DNA from: Lingula anatina
Taxonomy: Eukaryota; Brachiopoda; Lingulata; Lingulida; Lingulidae
Assembly: GCF_001039355.2 (NCBI RefSeq)
Contig: NW_019773718.1
Span: forward strand, 4,718 to 56,933
Direction: 5' to 3'
Length of the DNA stretch: 52,216 nucleotides
Below are positions 1-11,193 of this stretch, piece by piece; the first letter of the stretch is position 1, and every line of letters starts with the position of its first letter. A program made the position numbers and the translations under genes. The notes under the pieces are model-generated. The model had not been told where the DNA came from, did no database searches, and worked only from the letters and a program-made list of their open reading frames with translations.

Positions 1-1345
1 GGGGGGGGGAGCCTGTTTTTCAGATAAGTGCACTAAAAGTTCATATGCCACCAAGTGCCGCTTGTTTTCCGTTATTCGTGCTTTGATACATTAAACTCTT
101 TTCAACATGCGTAAATCTTTTTTTAAACACAGTGCATTGTGTATATTGATATATCGTTACCAGAAGATTATAGCATTTCCCAGGTATCTGAATAATTTAT
201 AGATTACTGTAATATTAGAAGAATACTATAGTATTTTTCACGTGGGAAGCAGAATAACATATTCCTTCGACACAAAAGCCCGGAAATTAAAGACCTAGAT
301 TGCTGTATTTCTAATTATATCAACTTTCACATGAATTTTTTGACATGAATAATGCTGAATGAAGCAATCCCAATCAATACGGTACAAAGCATTGTACGTA
401 GCATACATTCAGACTGTTCTGTGTGAAGCCGACTGGTGCGACCTGAATAAACAGATTGATATTTGTTCTCGTGCATCTAGATATAAATGAACTTAAGTGT
501 TATCTCTCTGCCGTGGGGTCCTTGCCCGAAGACCTTGCCCCTAAAGATGAAGATACCTTTGTGAATTAGTCTCAAATATGCCTCGATTTGCTGGGATCCG
601 TACTAATACCGACACGCCAGTGGTCGTGCTAAAAATAGAACAAGATTAAATATAGTTCAACAAGGGTTGTGTAGCGAGCAGTCGTAAGTTACACTTAACA
701 CACATCTGACTCATAAAAATTTATTGCAACGCTGGTCCTAAACAAATGGACGTTATCAGGCACACGGAGAGAGGCTCAGACTATTTTTCGGTGTGTGACG
801 ATTGTGTTAGACTTGCGAGCAGAGAGGAACATACCGGTCGTGAGAGGTAAACAATGGGATACTCTAAACACAGTGACGCCATGTGACTGGTATTTTATGG
901 GCTAATATAAACTAGGTCAAGCTGAAAACACCTTGGAGTGAGATGTGATGCCGTTGTCATATAAGGGCGTTTGCGAGCAACGTGAATCTGTATCTGCACC
1001 CTGAAATTTGCAGTCAGGGCGTGGAACACGAAGTACGACTCTTAGCTGCCAGTATAACAAGTACAACTCCGACAAGCTGAGGGGACATTGGTTTTCACTA
1101 CACGGGTGTGTGTGCGTGCAAGCAAAATAGGTTCAAATTAACAGCGTCATACGTCGTGCACTTTGACATTAGGCACGGCTACATAGCATACATGTAATTA
1201 TCAGCATATTATAGAAGGCGCCAGTGTTTTAAGGGCACTGTGGACCTACACGTACTTCAGTGCATACCCGGTAGATGTACGTACTGCTTATTACAGCAAG
1301 ATAGAGACAGCTGTGGGAGGTTTACGTGTAGAAAACTGAAAAAAA
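1..1345. other. Upstream non-coding stretch, no gene seen
   Basis: The window opens with a run of G and then AT-rich unique-looking sequence. I see no convincing exon, RNA gene or transposon. The part just before 1346 is the presumed promoter and 5' UTR of the DUF3472 gene; an in-frame TGA lies two codons before its ATG. Confidence 0.5.
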
Positions 1346-2443
1346 ATGACAGGCGACGACGACGCACCACTGACAGCGAGCAATGGGGGCAACTTCGCCC
1401 CGTCTCTCACACTATGGTACAAAGATTCCGGAGTCAAGGGGGACATACTTGTACATGAGGTAATGGTTCCCAAAACGGGCCTCGCACGCCATACGTATTA
1501 CTGCTGCCTCCAATGGAACGGGGGTGAGAGTGGGGGAGGGTACTGTGGCATACAAGACCACCCCATGGGCAGAAACTTCATCTTTTCCCTGTGGAACCCC
1601 AACTTCAACACAAGCCCTGAGGGGATCCGTGCCGTGTACCAAGACCCCGGCACGGAAGTGGTCCCGTTCGGCAACGAAGGCGCCGGGATGAAATCTTGGA
1701 ATTTTACCCTCCACTGGGACACGGACACGTGGTACACGCTAGTCACTCGCAGATGGGACAGCGGCCCCCACACCCGGTTTGGTTTTTGGGTTTGTGACCA
1801 GTCAAAGAGACGCTGGACACACCTAGTGACCATGGAGTTTCCCTTGGCCGGTGTTCACTTTAACCCGGGGACGGCGTGTTTCTTAGAAGACTGGGCGGGC
1901 AGCGGTCAGAACTCACGTCACGTGTATTTTAGACGCGGCTACAAGCGCGATCCGTCCGGCACGTGGCACGCGCTGAAGAATGCCAGTTTCAGACTGAACC
2001 AGGAGGAACGCTGCAAGCACTTCCAGAACGCTTACGATGCCGGGTTCGCGTGCAATTCCAAGCGCCACAATCAGTTCGATCACTTTTACTTAGCAAGCGG
2101 GGGTTGTACGTCGCCGTCGCAGTCACTAAAACCTTCATCCGAATTTGTTCCTGCCGTTTCCGCCTCTTGCACGTTCCCGCGCGGCGAGCTCGCGTTTCAG
2201 ATAACGTCAGTAAGCCCCCACGGCGTTGAATGGATGCTGGAAGCCGACAGCACACCACAGTTCAAATACACGCTGGAAGTCGACGGGAAATTCCTGGCGT
2301 CCGACGTGGATTCCGAACGGCGAAATGTGTTCTTTGACATTCCACACTCAAAGGTTATAACGTTGGTGGTGGAAGACATCTTTGGGAGCGTCGGCAAGCA
2401 GACAATGCGAACTCTTTACGATGAGAATAAATCTCATCACTGA
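1346..2443 (+). CDS. DUF3472 domain protein, single exon, 365 aa
   Basis: The frame is open and uninterrupted for 365 codons, with an in-frame TGA just upstream that fixes the start at 1346. The middle of the protein (about residues 20-215) matches the DUF3472 (Pfam PF11958) pattern: YYCCLQWNGG, then GGGYCGIQD, then FIFSLWNPN, a GNEGAGMKSWNF block, the pair WYTLVTR and FGFWVCD, and FLEDW followed by an aromatic-rich stretch ending TWHALKNASF. The last 120 residues look like a small beta-rich domain. I see no signal peptide or membrane segment. The family is found in bacteria, fungi and animals and has no established biochemical role; the tryptophan-rich beta fold suggests carbohydrate or ligand binding, which is inference. 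GC content is clearly higher than in the flanks. An AATAAA overlaps the 3' end of the reading frame. The gene lies opposite in strand to DHX35 and may sit inside one of its introns. Confidence 0.85.
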   Translation: MTGDDDAPLTASNGGNFAPSLTLWYKDSGVKGDILVHEVMVPKTGLARHTYYCCLQWNGGESGGGYCGIQDHPMGRNFIFSLWNPNFNTSPEGIRAVYQDPGTEVVPFGNEGAGMKSWNFTLHWDTDTWYTLVTRRWDSGPHTRFGFWVCDQSKRRWTHLVTMEFPLAGVHFNPGTACFLEDWAGSGQNSRHVYFRRGYKRDPSGTWHALKNASFRLNQEERCKHFQNAYDAGFACNSKRHNQFDHFYLASGGCTSPSQSLKPSSEFVPAVSASCTFPRGELAFQITSVSPHGVEWMLEADSTPQFKYTLEVDGKFLASDVDSERRNVFFDIPHSKVITLVVEDIFGSVGKQTMRTLYDENKSHH

Positions 2444-4059
2444 ACATCATTTAGTTCAATTATATTTTGGTCATTTACATGAAAAAAATCGCACCCATGT
2501 AAATATACCAGTTAGTTCTACTGAGATGAGCCAATTAAGCTTTTGAGAATGATTTTTCATGTCGACTTATCCCCACGTCACGTTTTTAAATTTCAAAGCG
2601 GTTGCTCTATTGCACAAGTTAGTAAGCGTTATTGAGTTTTCTTTAGAAATTTATCATATTGATAGTGAGACTTGATCATTTTGACGCGCATATCAAAATA
2701 ACTATTTACAGTGCAATGTGAACTATTTAGTGTTGTGACTGCGAACTGTGAATATTAACTGTGCAGGGTGCTCGATTGTTTATTTTTCTATACTATCATT
2801 CTTCTATGCACCAGTATTGATACCATGTAAGAGATTAACATGAAGTATTTCTTTGTCGCAGAAATAAAAATGGATATTACATGAAAATAAATAAATTGAT
2901 ACCGTATATTTTTTCAGTTAAAAAGTTGTCTCGAGAAACATCAGGCTCGATTGTTATCAAAAATATCAACATGATCAACATTGCGCGGCACAATTTTATT
3001 TATTCAACCGAATAAAAACTATGCGTTATTTTCATAATTAATAACAATTGCAAATGTTTATGTATGGCTTTTATTTACATTTGTACGCGTTTTATATTTG
3101 CAGGGATTACAAAAGCAAGAATGATAGTCAAAAATGTTTTTATTGTTTTTTCAAAAGCCAGGTATTGGCACTTAGTATGGTGTGAAAGTTTTGACGTCTA
3201 TCTCTCGTTTATAAATTTAAGTCAGTCTGAGCAATAGGCAATACAGCTGTATGTCAATGTATCGAAAAAGAGGTCAAATTTGCCCCATTAAGTTTTAAAC
3301 GCTTAAGACGACTGTGATGCAATTATGGACACACCTTTCTTAGCAGACTTTGGGACTTGTTATCTCTGTTATCTGATGTTAATACAATGACGGTTATAAT
3401 ACAGTGGTCGCCGTTGACCTTATTTTTATGAACAACCAGTAACTGAGATGTCGATAATACGATAACACTGCTTTGTTTGGTATTATTCATCATTATAGCT
3501 TGCAACCTTTCATGCGTATGTTATCAAATTATCTCCAGCGTTCTCTTTTGCATGTAACATTCAGTGCCACTCTCAAAAATGGTACCAACAGATAAAAAAA
3601 TCTCAAAATTTCCAGTACGGATTCTGTCTGCAGGGCGGTCTGTTTCGTTCTTTGGTTTGACAGTTAACTTGGTATCCCTGAGATGTAATCACCGTCCTGA
3701 TTGATCCGGATACAAGGAATCTTGTTCTGATATTTCCAAATTTAAAATCCCCATCAGTCACCTTTCAGTGTCACCTTTCAGGGTGTCACCTGTCACCCAG
3801 CCTTGCTCTCTTAGCTGCCAACTCTCGGTCCTAAGGTTAAAAAAGAAAATAAGTTGTATCTGATATAATAATTAAACTCAAAATAATAAATTTATAGGAA
3901 GGTACATGATAAAGAACATCCTTATGATGGAGGGTGTATGTGTGTGTGTTGGGGGGGGGGGGTACTGAAAAAAAGTTTGCACTGTCCAAAAAAATTATAT
4001 TATGCAACAGAAATTTGAGAGTAATTACACATACAGTCACATGCTAACACACACACACA

Positions 4060-4090
<31 letters not shown>

Positions 4091-4512
4091 GCAAAAACTC
4101 TCTCTCTCACTTACCGTCCCGTACTGGTAGTAGTGTGGTGCCAGCTCATATAACAACACCCTTCTCTCTCTCTCTCTCTCNTGTTTTCAAAGATAAAAGA
4201 ACAGAAGAGCTTTTTTCCTTCGATCACCTTCAGCCGCCATGGCCGCCATGCTTTCTTCACCACGAGTTTAACTGATGAGCATGCGCACTTAATATTTCTC
4301 AGGTAGCTTCCGCATGGCGAACGGAGACGCGATTTAATTACTTTACCCCGCAGGGATGACGTGTGGGGAGGCGGAGAGACTATTAAAAGATTAGGCAGTT
4401 TTTCTTTCATGTACGTCCGCCATTTTTAGGTCACCGGCTTTGTAGAGCCTGGCTTAATTCGTTGAGAATGCGCACTTAGAAAGATATGAGGGATTTAATT
4501 GAAGTTAGCTAC
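2444..4512. other. Non-coding gap, possibly DHX35 intron 3
   Basis: AT-rich sequence with no exon I can recognise. I looked on the minus strand for the next DHX35 exon, which should follow GETGSGKST...IPQ with a YL.EAGW-type sequence, and did not find it. At 4230-4430 there is a richer patch with repeated GCCGCCATG/CCGCCAT motifs and two direct copies of ATGCGCACTTA about 190 bp apart. Confidence 0.45.
4046..4181. repeat. (AC)n and (CT)n microsatellites ending in an N
   Basis: An (AC)n tract at about 4047-4092 is followed by (CT)n at about 4161-4180, ending at a single N at 4181. The N marks an unresolved base or collapsed gap at the end of the CT run. Confidence 0.8.
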
Positions 4513-5670
4513 CTGAGGAATCTGTGTGCTTTTCCCACTGCCCGTCTCTCCCACTACTATCACTGTCTGGTATGACTCCACAAGGTATAAAATATTGGTC
4601 CTGTGCTGTAGGAATGAAATATATCAAAATTGCTTTAAATGAAAATTAATAGATAATTTTAAAAAAATATGATAATCACCCCAAACATTTCTTTATCTAT
4701 TTCTTTCATTCTTTTAAATTATTTGAGTGTTTTTTATTCATCAACTATTTTTTTAAAATGTGTAGTTTGTATATCAGAGAAATTTACCTGGAATACTGGC
4801 AGTTTCAGTCTCTGTTGTTCTAGAGAAAGGTTTCTATATGGGTTATAAACCACAGACGTCCCTTGACCCTCGCTGGACACCCTTTCCTCAGAAAGTGTGG
4901 ACCCCGGTGGCTCACTTCCTGAAAAATATTAACACAGGTACATCAGGGATTGTTTCATGCCCAGAAGTGAATTCTTGAATGACCAAGTTGTCCATTTCCA
5001 GCAATTTCTATTGTTGGTGACTCCTTGCAACAGTAAGCTGACATATTTCTGGCACTCAGACTTCTGTTCATGGTAATCTTTTTTAACAGAGGAACAATTT
5101 CATAAGGGTATAGCTGATAGCTACATTTGCATATACAGTTGAGGTCATGAATCTTACTTCATTTACCAAATGCAAAAATGTTGGTTTATCAGCAGTGTGT
5201 GATTTGACATGTTGACAGGTGCAAAAAGATTTGAGCGGACTCTGACAGTTTACACATGTGGTCCTACATATCCCATGCAATAGCTCATATTAACATCAAA
5301 TGTGCTGATGTATGAATCTTCGTACTATGGGAAACCTGACCCTAAATCATGACCCAAAGAGATTTCTGACACACAATTATCACAAATTAAGTCACAAAAG
5401 CTGGCACGAGGCGCCAGTAAAGTGCCCCACATTTGACCTTGACTTATAGAGCCTTTGTAAATTTGCGGTTAAGGAAACTATATGAAGCAGCTAGTAAATC
5501 ACTGTCTTTTCAAAAGTACAACTTACACAGTTTTGGCGCTTTCGCAGTACTCCCCTCCTACTAGTACAGTACATGTACCCCCAGATTTTGATTTTCTTTT
5601 ATTAGCAAGGGAGGCTGGTGTTATCATACAGCTTACCTGGTTTCCAAAACTTCGAAGTGTGCGTAGTCAT
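4513..5670 (-). CDS. DHX35: DEAH-box RNA helicase DHX35, first three exons (partial)
   Basis: Three minus-strand exons join in frame. Exon 1 is 5670-5637 (ATG, ends KFWKP plus one base, donor GTAAGC). Exon 2 is 4918-4788 (acceptor TTTTTCAG, donor GTAAAT). Exon 3 is 4605-4513 (acceptor CTACAG, donor GTAGCT). The joined protein reads KFWKPG, LSEER, VVYNPY, then an EQQR...LPVF block, then ILYLVESYQTVIVVGETGSG with the Walker A motif GETGSGKST and IPQ. This order and spacing are those of the N terminus of DHX35, a DEAH-box ATPase of the spliceosomal helicase group. In the family the next exon begins the RecA1 core with TQPRR, but no such sequence lies between 4512 and 1, so either the gene continues past the left edge or it is truncated. 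Intron sizes here are 718 and 182 bp. The 5' flank at 5671-5800 should hold its promoter. Confidence 0.9.
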
Positions 5671-6859
5671 GCTGCTTCTAGTCAACGGCTCACCGTGTAC
5701 CTACATACTGAGAAACAGGTTGCCGGCTGAAGATCATGCTCAACATCATTGCACGTTCTGTTGATGCTTTTTCATTTCTTCCCTCCTTTTCAAAAAGAGC
5801 ATTTGTCAAGCTAGGCCCAATCAAATAGTTTATGCGAAGTACCTAGCGGGATATTGAGCAGTTATTAATTGTAAGAAGACCTGTTGGTATTAGAATGGAA
5901 TTCTAAAGCTCAAATAATTTTGATTGAATGTATTTCTATAATAATATGTGCAATTGTCTTACACATCGGTGAAATAAAAGTATATTATCTAAAGACTCCA
6001 GTAAGACCGTAATACTGGTAGATGTACATTTAATCGTCGAAATTCGGCAGAAAAGATGTCTTCGTATAAAACAGTTTTTTCCGTGCTCTGCGTAAAATGA
6101 TAAAGGAAGTTTGAAATCTCAAAGGCGCAGAAGCCGTTAGGTGGGGGAGGTATAGCGCGCGCCAAACCCCCACCCCACTGTATGCAACTACGTCAGTGGA
6201 GGGAGGGGCTTTTACTTCTAAGCCTAAGTCTTAAAAACAGTGTATTGAATGAGATACGAGCAACTTTTTCTGGGTTTGAATGAAAACCTTCAAAATCTTT
6301 GTATTCAGATGTGGGTTTTTTTTTTACAAAACTAAAGTTCTTTGAGAATCGATCCTGCCACCCTTTGATTCTTAAGTTCATGATTTTTTAAAAAAAGTTT
6401 TACCTCAGTATAAGAGATATGAAATCGATTGAAAAGAAATGCACTACCGTGAGTACATTATATTGACACGTCTGCAGATAAAAAAGGTAGCTAGCTGAAA
6501 AGAAACTATTAAAACAGGACTTTCTGTATTTATCGAGTGGTGAAAGTGAAAGCTCCTGGGTACACATACAGGCCTAATCTCCATCTAATTCATCACCATG
6601 GAAGGTCTGAAATTAATAATGTAGCTGATAGAAGCATGGCATTGATAAAAATTGATAGTGCCCGGGGAAATGTATTTTGGGATTAATATTACTCTGATAT
6701 GGTATCATTACGTGACATGAAATGCTGACAAATGGATGACATTAAGGTGTTGAAAGAAAATCGTAATCGTTTGAAGCCCTGCTACACCAAGGTAGTTACC
6801 ACTTGGTGAAAGAAATTTTCCAATCGCACAGCGCCTCAGATAAACAGATAAAACCTACA
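5671..6859. other. Intergenic, between DHX35 promoter and the gene array
   Basis: No gene seen. A GC-rich patch at about 6130-6220 contains a short hairpin (GGTGGGGG against CCCCCACC around GCGCGCGC) and an ACGTCA half CRE site, which could belong to a promoter, but nothing transcribed from it is visible. Confidence 0.4.
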
Positions 6860-7139
6860 GGTAGGTTTTAGCAAGGGACGCCGTCAAAGCACACGTCCCC
6901 GGGGGCCTAGCCTTGGATTTTGTTATTGTGTTGAGAGGGATTTTAATTTAGGAATGAGCCGATCACCCCAAATATGTAACAAAAGAAAGCTTGCAATATT
7001 CAAAGTTCATGAACATGATGCTGACATCAAACGTTGTCAAAGCCTCAGCCTAAGAGCAAAAAAAAATAATAATCGTACGCCAAGCTGTCGCAATCCCGGT
7101 TTGATACCCTCGTCATAGAGCCTTGCTGTTCTTGTTTAA

Positions 7140-7217
7140 GTCAATAAAATGCGCCAGGCCCTTTAATAATTTTGGCAGCTTTCCAGTTGATTCGTTGGCA
7201 GGTTACGTACGTCTTAG
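7140..7217 (+). other. Non-coding first exon, gene A
   Basis: A conserved block with TTGGCAGCTTTCCAGTTG and TTACGTACGTCTTAG ends at a strong donor GTAAGTGTCAAC. The same block and donor occur in all six units, on the matching strand. It has no conserved reading frame, so I call it a 5' UTR exon; its 5' end is not defined. Confidence 0.6.
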
Positions 7218-7734
7218 GTAAGTGTCAACTTATCAAAATTTTAGAGAAAGTACAGAAGCATTGGATGTAAAAAAATATAAACAGCTTTAATATGATTTAG
7301 GTAACAAATCTGACGCTTTTTGAACTCTGAAAAAAATAATGATCATAGTGAGGGATGACTGGCTATCAAGTCCGATTGATGTTCTTGATTTAATCATCTT
7401 TCCATCATGGAAACAACTTGCATTAAGTCGGGAAGGGGTGCATTTGTTTTTTTTTTTATGAGATGCACATGTACACAATCAACATTTTTGCATATTTGCA
7501 AAGTGCATTTCTTGAAGCTAATGGCTTCATTACCTACACCATAAAGTAAAAATTATACATAATAGGAGAATAAAGCAAAAACACATAAATACGCGTCGTC
7601 ATAATTAGCTGAACGAAATGGTAACAATGGTTGATGGAAATTTATGGAGGGGATCAATTCAATCCATATGCAAGAGAGGAAGTTGGGATTTTCATCCCTG
7701 TGTTTAGCGCTGTACGTTTGTTGAGGTGATATCT

Positions 7735-7840
7735 ATCGCGTACGTAGCAACTGATGCCAGGGGAAGGAAGAATGTCTTATTTATGCGCACGAGCAATCGT
7801 AAACCCACAGACGCCTCACTGTTGGCTCCTGCCCAAGTTT
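7735..7840 (+). promoter_or_regulatory. Conserved intronic block, unit A
   Basis: TATCGCGTACGTAGCAAC, a CCAGGGGAAGGAAGA stretch, ATGCGCA and CAATCGTAAACCCA lie between the first exon and the coding exons. The block is kept in B, D, E and F while surrounding intron sequence drifts. It could be an enhancer, an alternative promoter or a further untranslated exon. Confidence 0.5.
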
Positions 7841-7860
7841 TTTTTATTTGCGCTGAATTA

Positions 7861-9392
7861 CAGGTTACTACTTAATATGGAATATTTTTTTTGTTTTCTC
7901 TCTTACTCTTTTAAATCCAAAACTGAGGTGTCACTCCATGTGTTGCCAAGTGTGTTACCTAATTAACGCACAACTCTCGAAACAACTGATGCATGCAGTC
8001 AGGAATGTGAGGGGTGGTCTTTTCGGCAAGTTCTGCCCTTGTATAAAACGCATGGGTTTGGTCAATCTTTGGAGTGTATTTAGAGAAGCAACAAAGGGAT
8101 CGCTCTGAAACTTGACAGGTACCTTAGAGAAGATATGGTTCGACAGCTAAGCAACGCAGATTACTATGGGACTCTTGCTGTCAGAGAAAATGGCCAGAAA
8201 CGGACAGCCATTGCCAAACAATTTAACATTTTTCAGGAACCGTTAGTAAAGTCTTCCAAAGAAATGCTACAACAGGGGCACCTACTCCAATACCTCCACC
8301 AGGGTGTCGGCGTAGCACACCAAGAAGACAGGATCGCCTTCCTTCTCCTTAGACTGCGTCGTGCTGGATGTACAAATACAACCAGTGTCCTCAGAAAAGA
8401 GTGGCAGAATGTCATTCAAATGCCCGTTTCAAGGTCTCTCGTGAACAAGAGATTACTGCAAACCGGTTATTTTGCTCGAAGACCAGTACGGAAACCACTG
8501 TTAACAGCAGGTCATATACAGCGACGTCTGCAATGGGCTGGGGACCACCTGCGTTTGCAGCCAAAACACTGGAATCACGTCGTTTTCAGTGATGAGGCCA
8601 GATATGGAGTTTTTTAGGGTTGACGGTCGAATCCGTGTCCGCCGACGTGTACGAGAGGCATAAAACGATAATTGTGTACTGCCTAGGGTGCAAGCAGGGG
8701 GTGGTAACGTCTCTGTTTGGGGGCATTTCATGCCGGTGCCCAGAACCAGTTGGTTTTTCTAGGAGGCAACCTCAACCAGGATTCCTACAGAGACATTCTA
8801 CAGCAACAATGCTTCGATTTGTATGAGTCATGTTCAGGAACAAATTTGTGTACCAAGACGACTGCGCAACCCCACATCGAGCTCGCAGAATCACTGTTTT
8901 TCTTCAAAACCAGTGGGTTCAGCAACTGCCCTGGCTTGCAAACTCCCTAGAAATGAACCCAATTGAAAATCTGTCATCGGCCGTAAATAGTGATGAACTG
9001 CGACAGGCAAATATCACTGAGTGGAATGATATATCCATCCAAACTCTAAAAAACTTGTCACAGGGTATGCCATGTAGGATGAAGGCACTGGATGAGGGCA
9101 CTACTGGAGGTCATACCCGCTATTGATGACTTTTCATGATTTACTGTAATGATTTCTTTGACTGTGTAACATATCACTGTCCGGAAACTATCATTTTCTT
9201 TAATATCTTAGCTTAAAGTTAATACTGACATCAAACTGTTGATATGGTTTTCTGGGGGTGTTCTTTTCTTTTGAATGACATCTTATGTCAGATTTGATAT
9301 TATTGACCAAAAGATCTCACAATAGAAGACTGGATATTTTTATCACTCAATGACATACTTTTTTGATGAATCAAGCCCCCCCCCCCCCCCCA

Positions 9393-9423
<31 letters not shown>

Positions 9424-9476
9424 CAGCACTCAAAAATAACAATGATAAAAAAATACCATATTAAGTAGTAACCCTG
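7861..9476 (+). mobile_element. Tc1/mariner-type transposon, 1616 bp
   Basis: Inverted ends CAGGTTACTACTTAATATGG (left) and its near match CAGGGTTACTACTTAATATG (right, inverted) are flanked by TA on both sides (7859-7860 and 9477-9478). Units B and D carry the uninterrupted site (TGAGTTAAATTTA). The interior holds a broken transposase. A long C then A run at 9377-9418 precedes the right end. Confidence 0.9.
8135..9126 (+). pseudogene. Tc1-like transposase, broken by frameshifts
   Basis: The first 160 codons (8135-8617) are open and contain the N-terminal DNA-binding region and the HWNHVVFSDEARYGVF block with the first catalytic aspartate. A stop follows at 8618 and the middle part (about 8620-8830) changes frame more than once. 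The frame resumes from 8830 with VYQDDCATPHRAR, which holds the second aspartate, then MNPIENL with the third acidic position, and ends in GMPCRMKAL...GGHTRY, the usual Tc1 C terminus. The protein cannot be made intact, so the copy is dead unless helped by another source. Confidence 0.85.
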
Positions 9477-10908
9477 TAAATTTAACGTTACTTTTTCTCT
9501 AATACCTTTTGTGTAGTACAATTACTGCGATTAGACTTTTAGAGGCACTTGACCTAACCAAGATAAAGCGCGTATTATTCACTTTGTTTGTTTATTTTGT
9601 CAAAAGGTGCTGGTATTTATGCATTTGTATCAGCTTTAACACTTTATACACATGAAATAGAGAGGACCTGAATGAAAAAGGTTGGAGTGTAAACTAAAAT
9701 TGCATTAAAGGTACATACGAACCGAGCATCGGTGGAGCGTGGATTCCCAGTAACACATGTAAACCACTTCTACTAGATTCTTATATGACTCAAATAAATT
9801 CGACATGCCAAGGGATAAACTGAATAGCTCACTCGATCAGCCATAAAAGACCTTTAGACTGCTCCTTTCTTTAAATTTTTGGTTGTAAATTTAACCTACT
9901 TCCGTGACCTACTTTCCTGCCCCATTGACATACAGCTTAGAATGCCAGCAGAAAAATCTATTCAAACATCATTTTCGGGTAAAATTAAACAATGCCTTTT
10001 GGTAATTCTCTTAGTTATACTACTTGAAACTATATGCTGGCATTTGGTTGGTTTTTGTGACAAAAAATTGACTTTGTATGCATCTTTTTAAATACATAAA
10101 TAAACAAACAGATCTTAGTGTAAGTGTATTTCACCAGTATCAAAAGCACCGGTTTTAAACTGAACATTAATTTATATTTAATTCTAAAATCATTGTACAT
10201 AAAAATGCCTTTAGGTCCGAATGCACAGGTTATCACACTGGAAATCTTCTGTTTCCATGTACTTATGGCCACAATTCTATGTTTTTTTTTCATCTTTTCG
10301 TGGCCGTCGTCTTAAACCGTCATTTTTTATACTTTCTATCAAGTGCCTTCTATAGATGTTACCAAATTATGTACAGACTTTCATCAAATTTTGTAATAGC
10401 TAGAGAAAAAATCTGGTAGAGGATACACTTGTCACTGCTAACACAATGAATGGGCAATCATGTGCACAAACTTACTGCAGTGATTAATAGCGCTTTAAAA
10501 ATATACGGACAGTTCTAGTAACATTTGTATTGAAGTTATGCAGATTTTGCTTGTTAACTTTTCATTTTCACACATGTGAATATTCAGTGTGTGACTTAGA
10601 AGTTCCATGTTTCTAAAACCATGTGCCATCTACATTTTCTGAATATTCACAGTAACAAAAGTATATAGTTAAAATATCGCAATCATGCTGTCAAGCGTTT
10701 AGTTATGTAGAAGTACCTCATAATAAACAAGACTATTTTGTGCACTGACATCTTTATTTTCTTCTTTATGTTTATATATTTACAACTTTATTGCCTTGTT
10801 TTCTATTTGTTTCAGATTTGTGAACAGTGGGTCAATAATTTTTCATCGCACTAAGGATTTCTTTTCATATATTTTTCTCTTGAAACAACACGCACAATAA
10901 ATCCATTC

Positions 10909-11147
10909 ATGGGTTGCTCATGCTCTACACATATAATCACGTGCGGCGCATTGTGCGGAGGGGGAAACGCGGTCGCTGTGACAAGAAGTAGAAACGGGGA
11001 CACTGTTCCACTGATACCACCTGATAATGGTACGAGAGACATTTGATGATTAGGTTATAATCATGTCAAAAAATGTCTGAACAGTTGGAATTGCATGCTA
11101 TTATCAGAAATTGCACTCTCACATCTTTATAGATTTTTAGCGCTTCA

Positions 11148-11193
<46 letters not shown>

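Noticed and set aside
1412-1833. Minus-strand frames inside the DUF3472 gene
   Set aside because: Antisense shadows of a well-supported plus-strand protein.
9377-9418. Poly-C then poly-A run, considered as a retrogene tail
   Set aside because: It lies inside the Tc1 element before its right terminus and has no associated retroposed gene.
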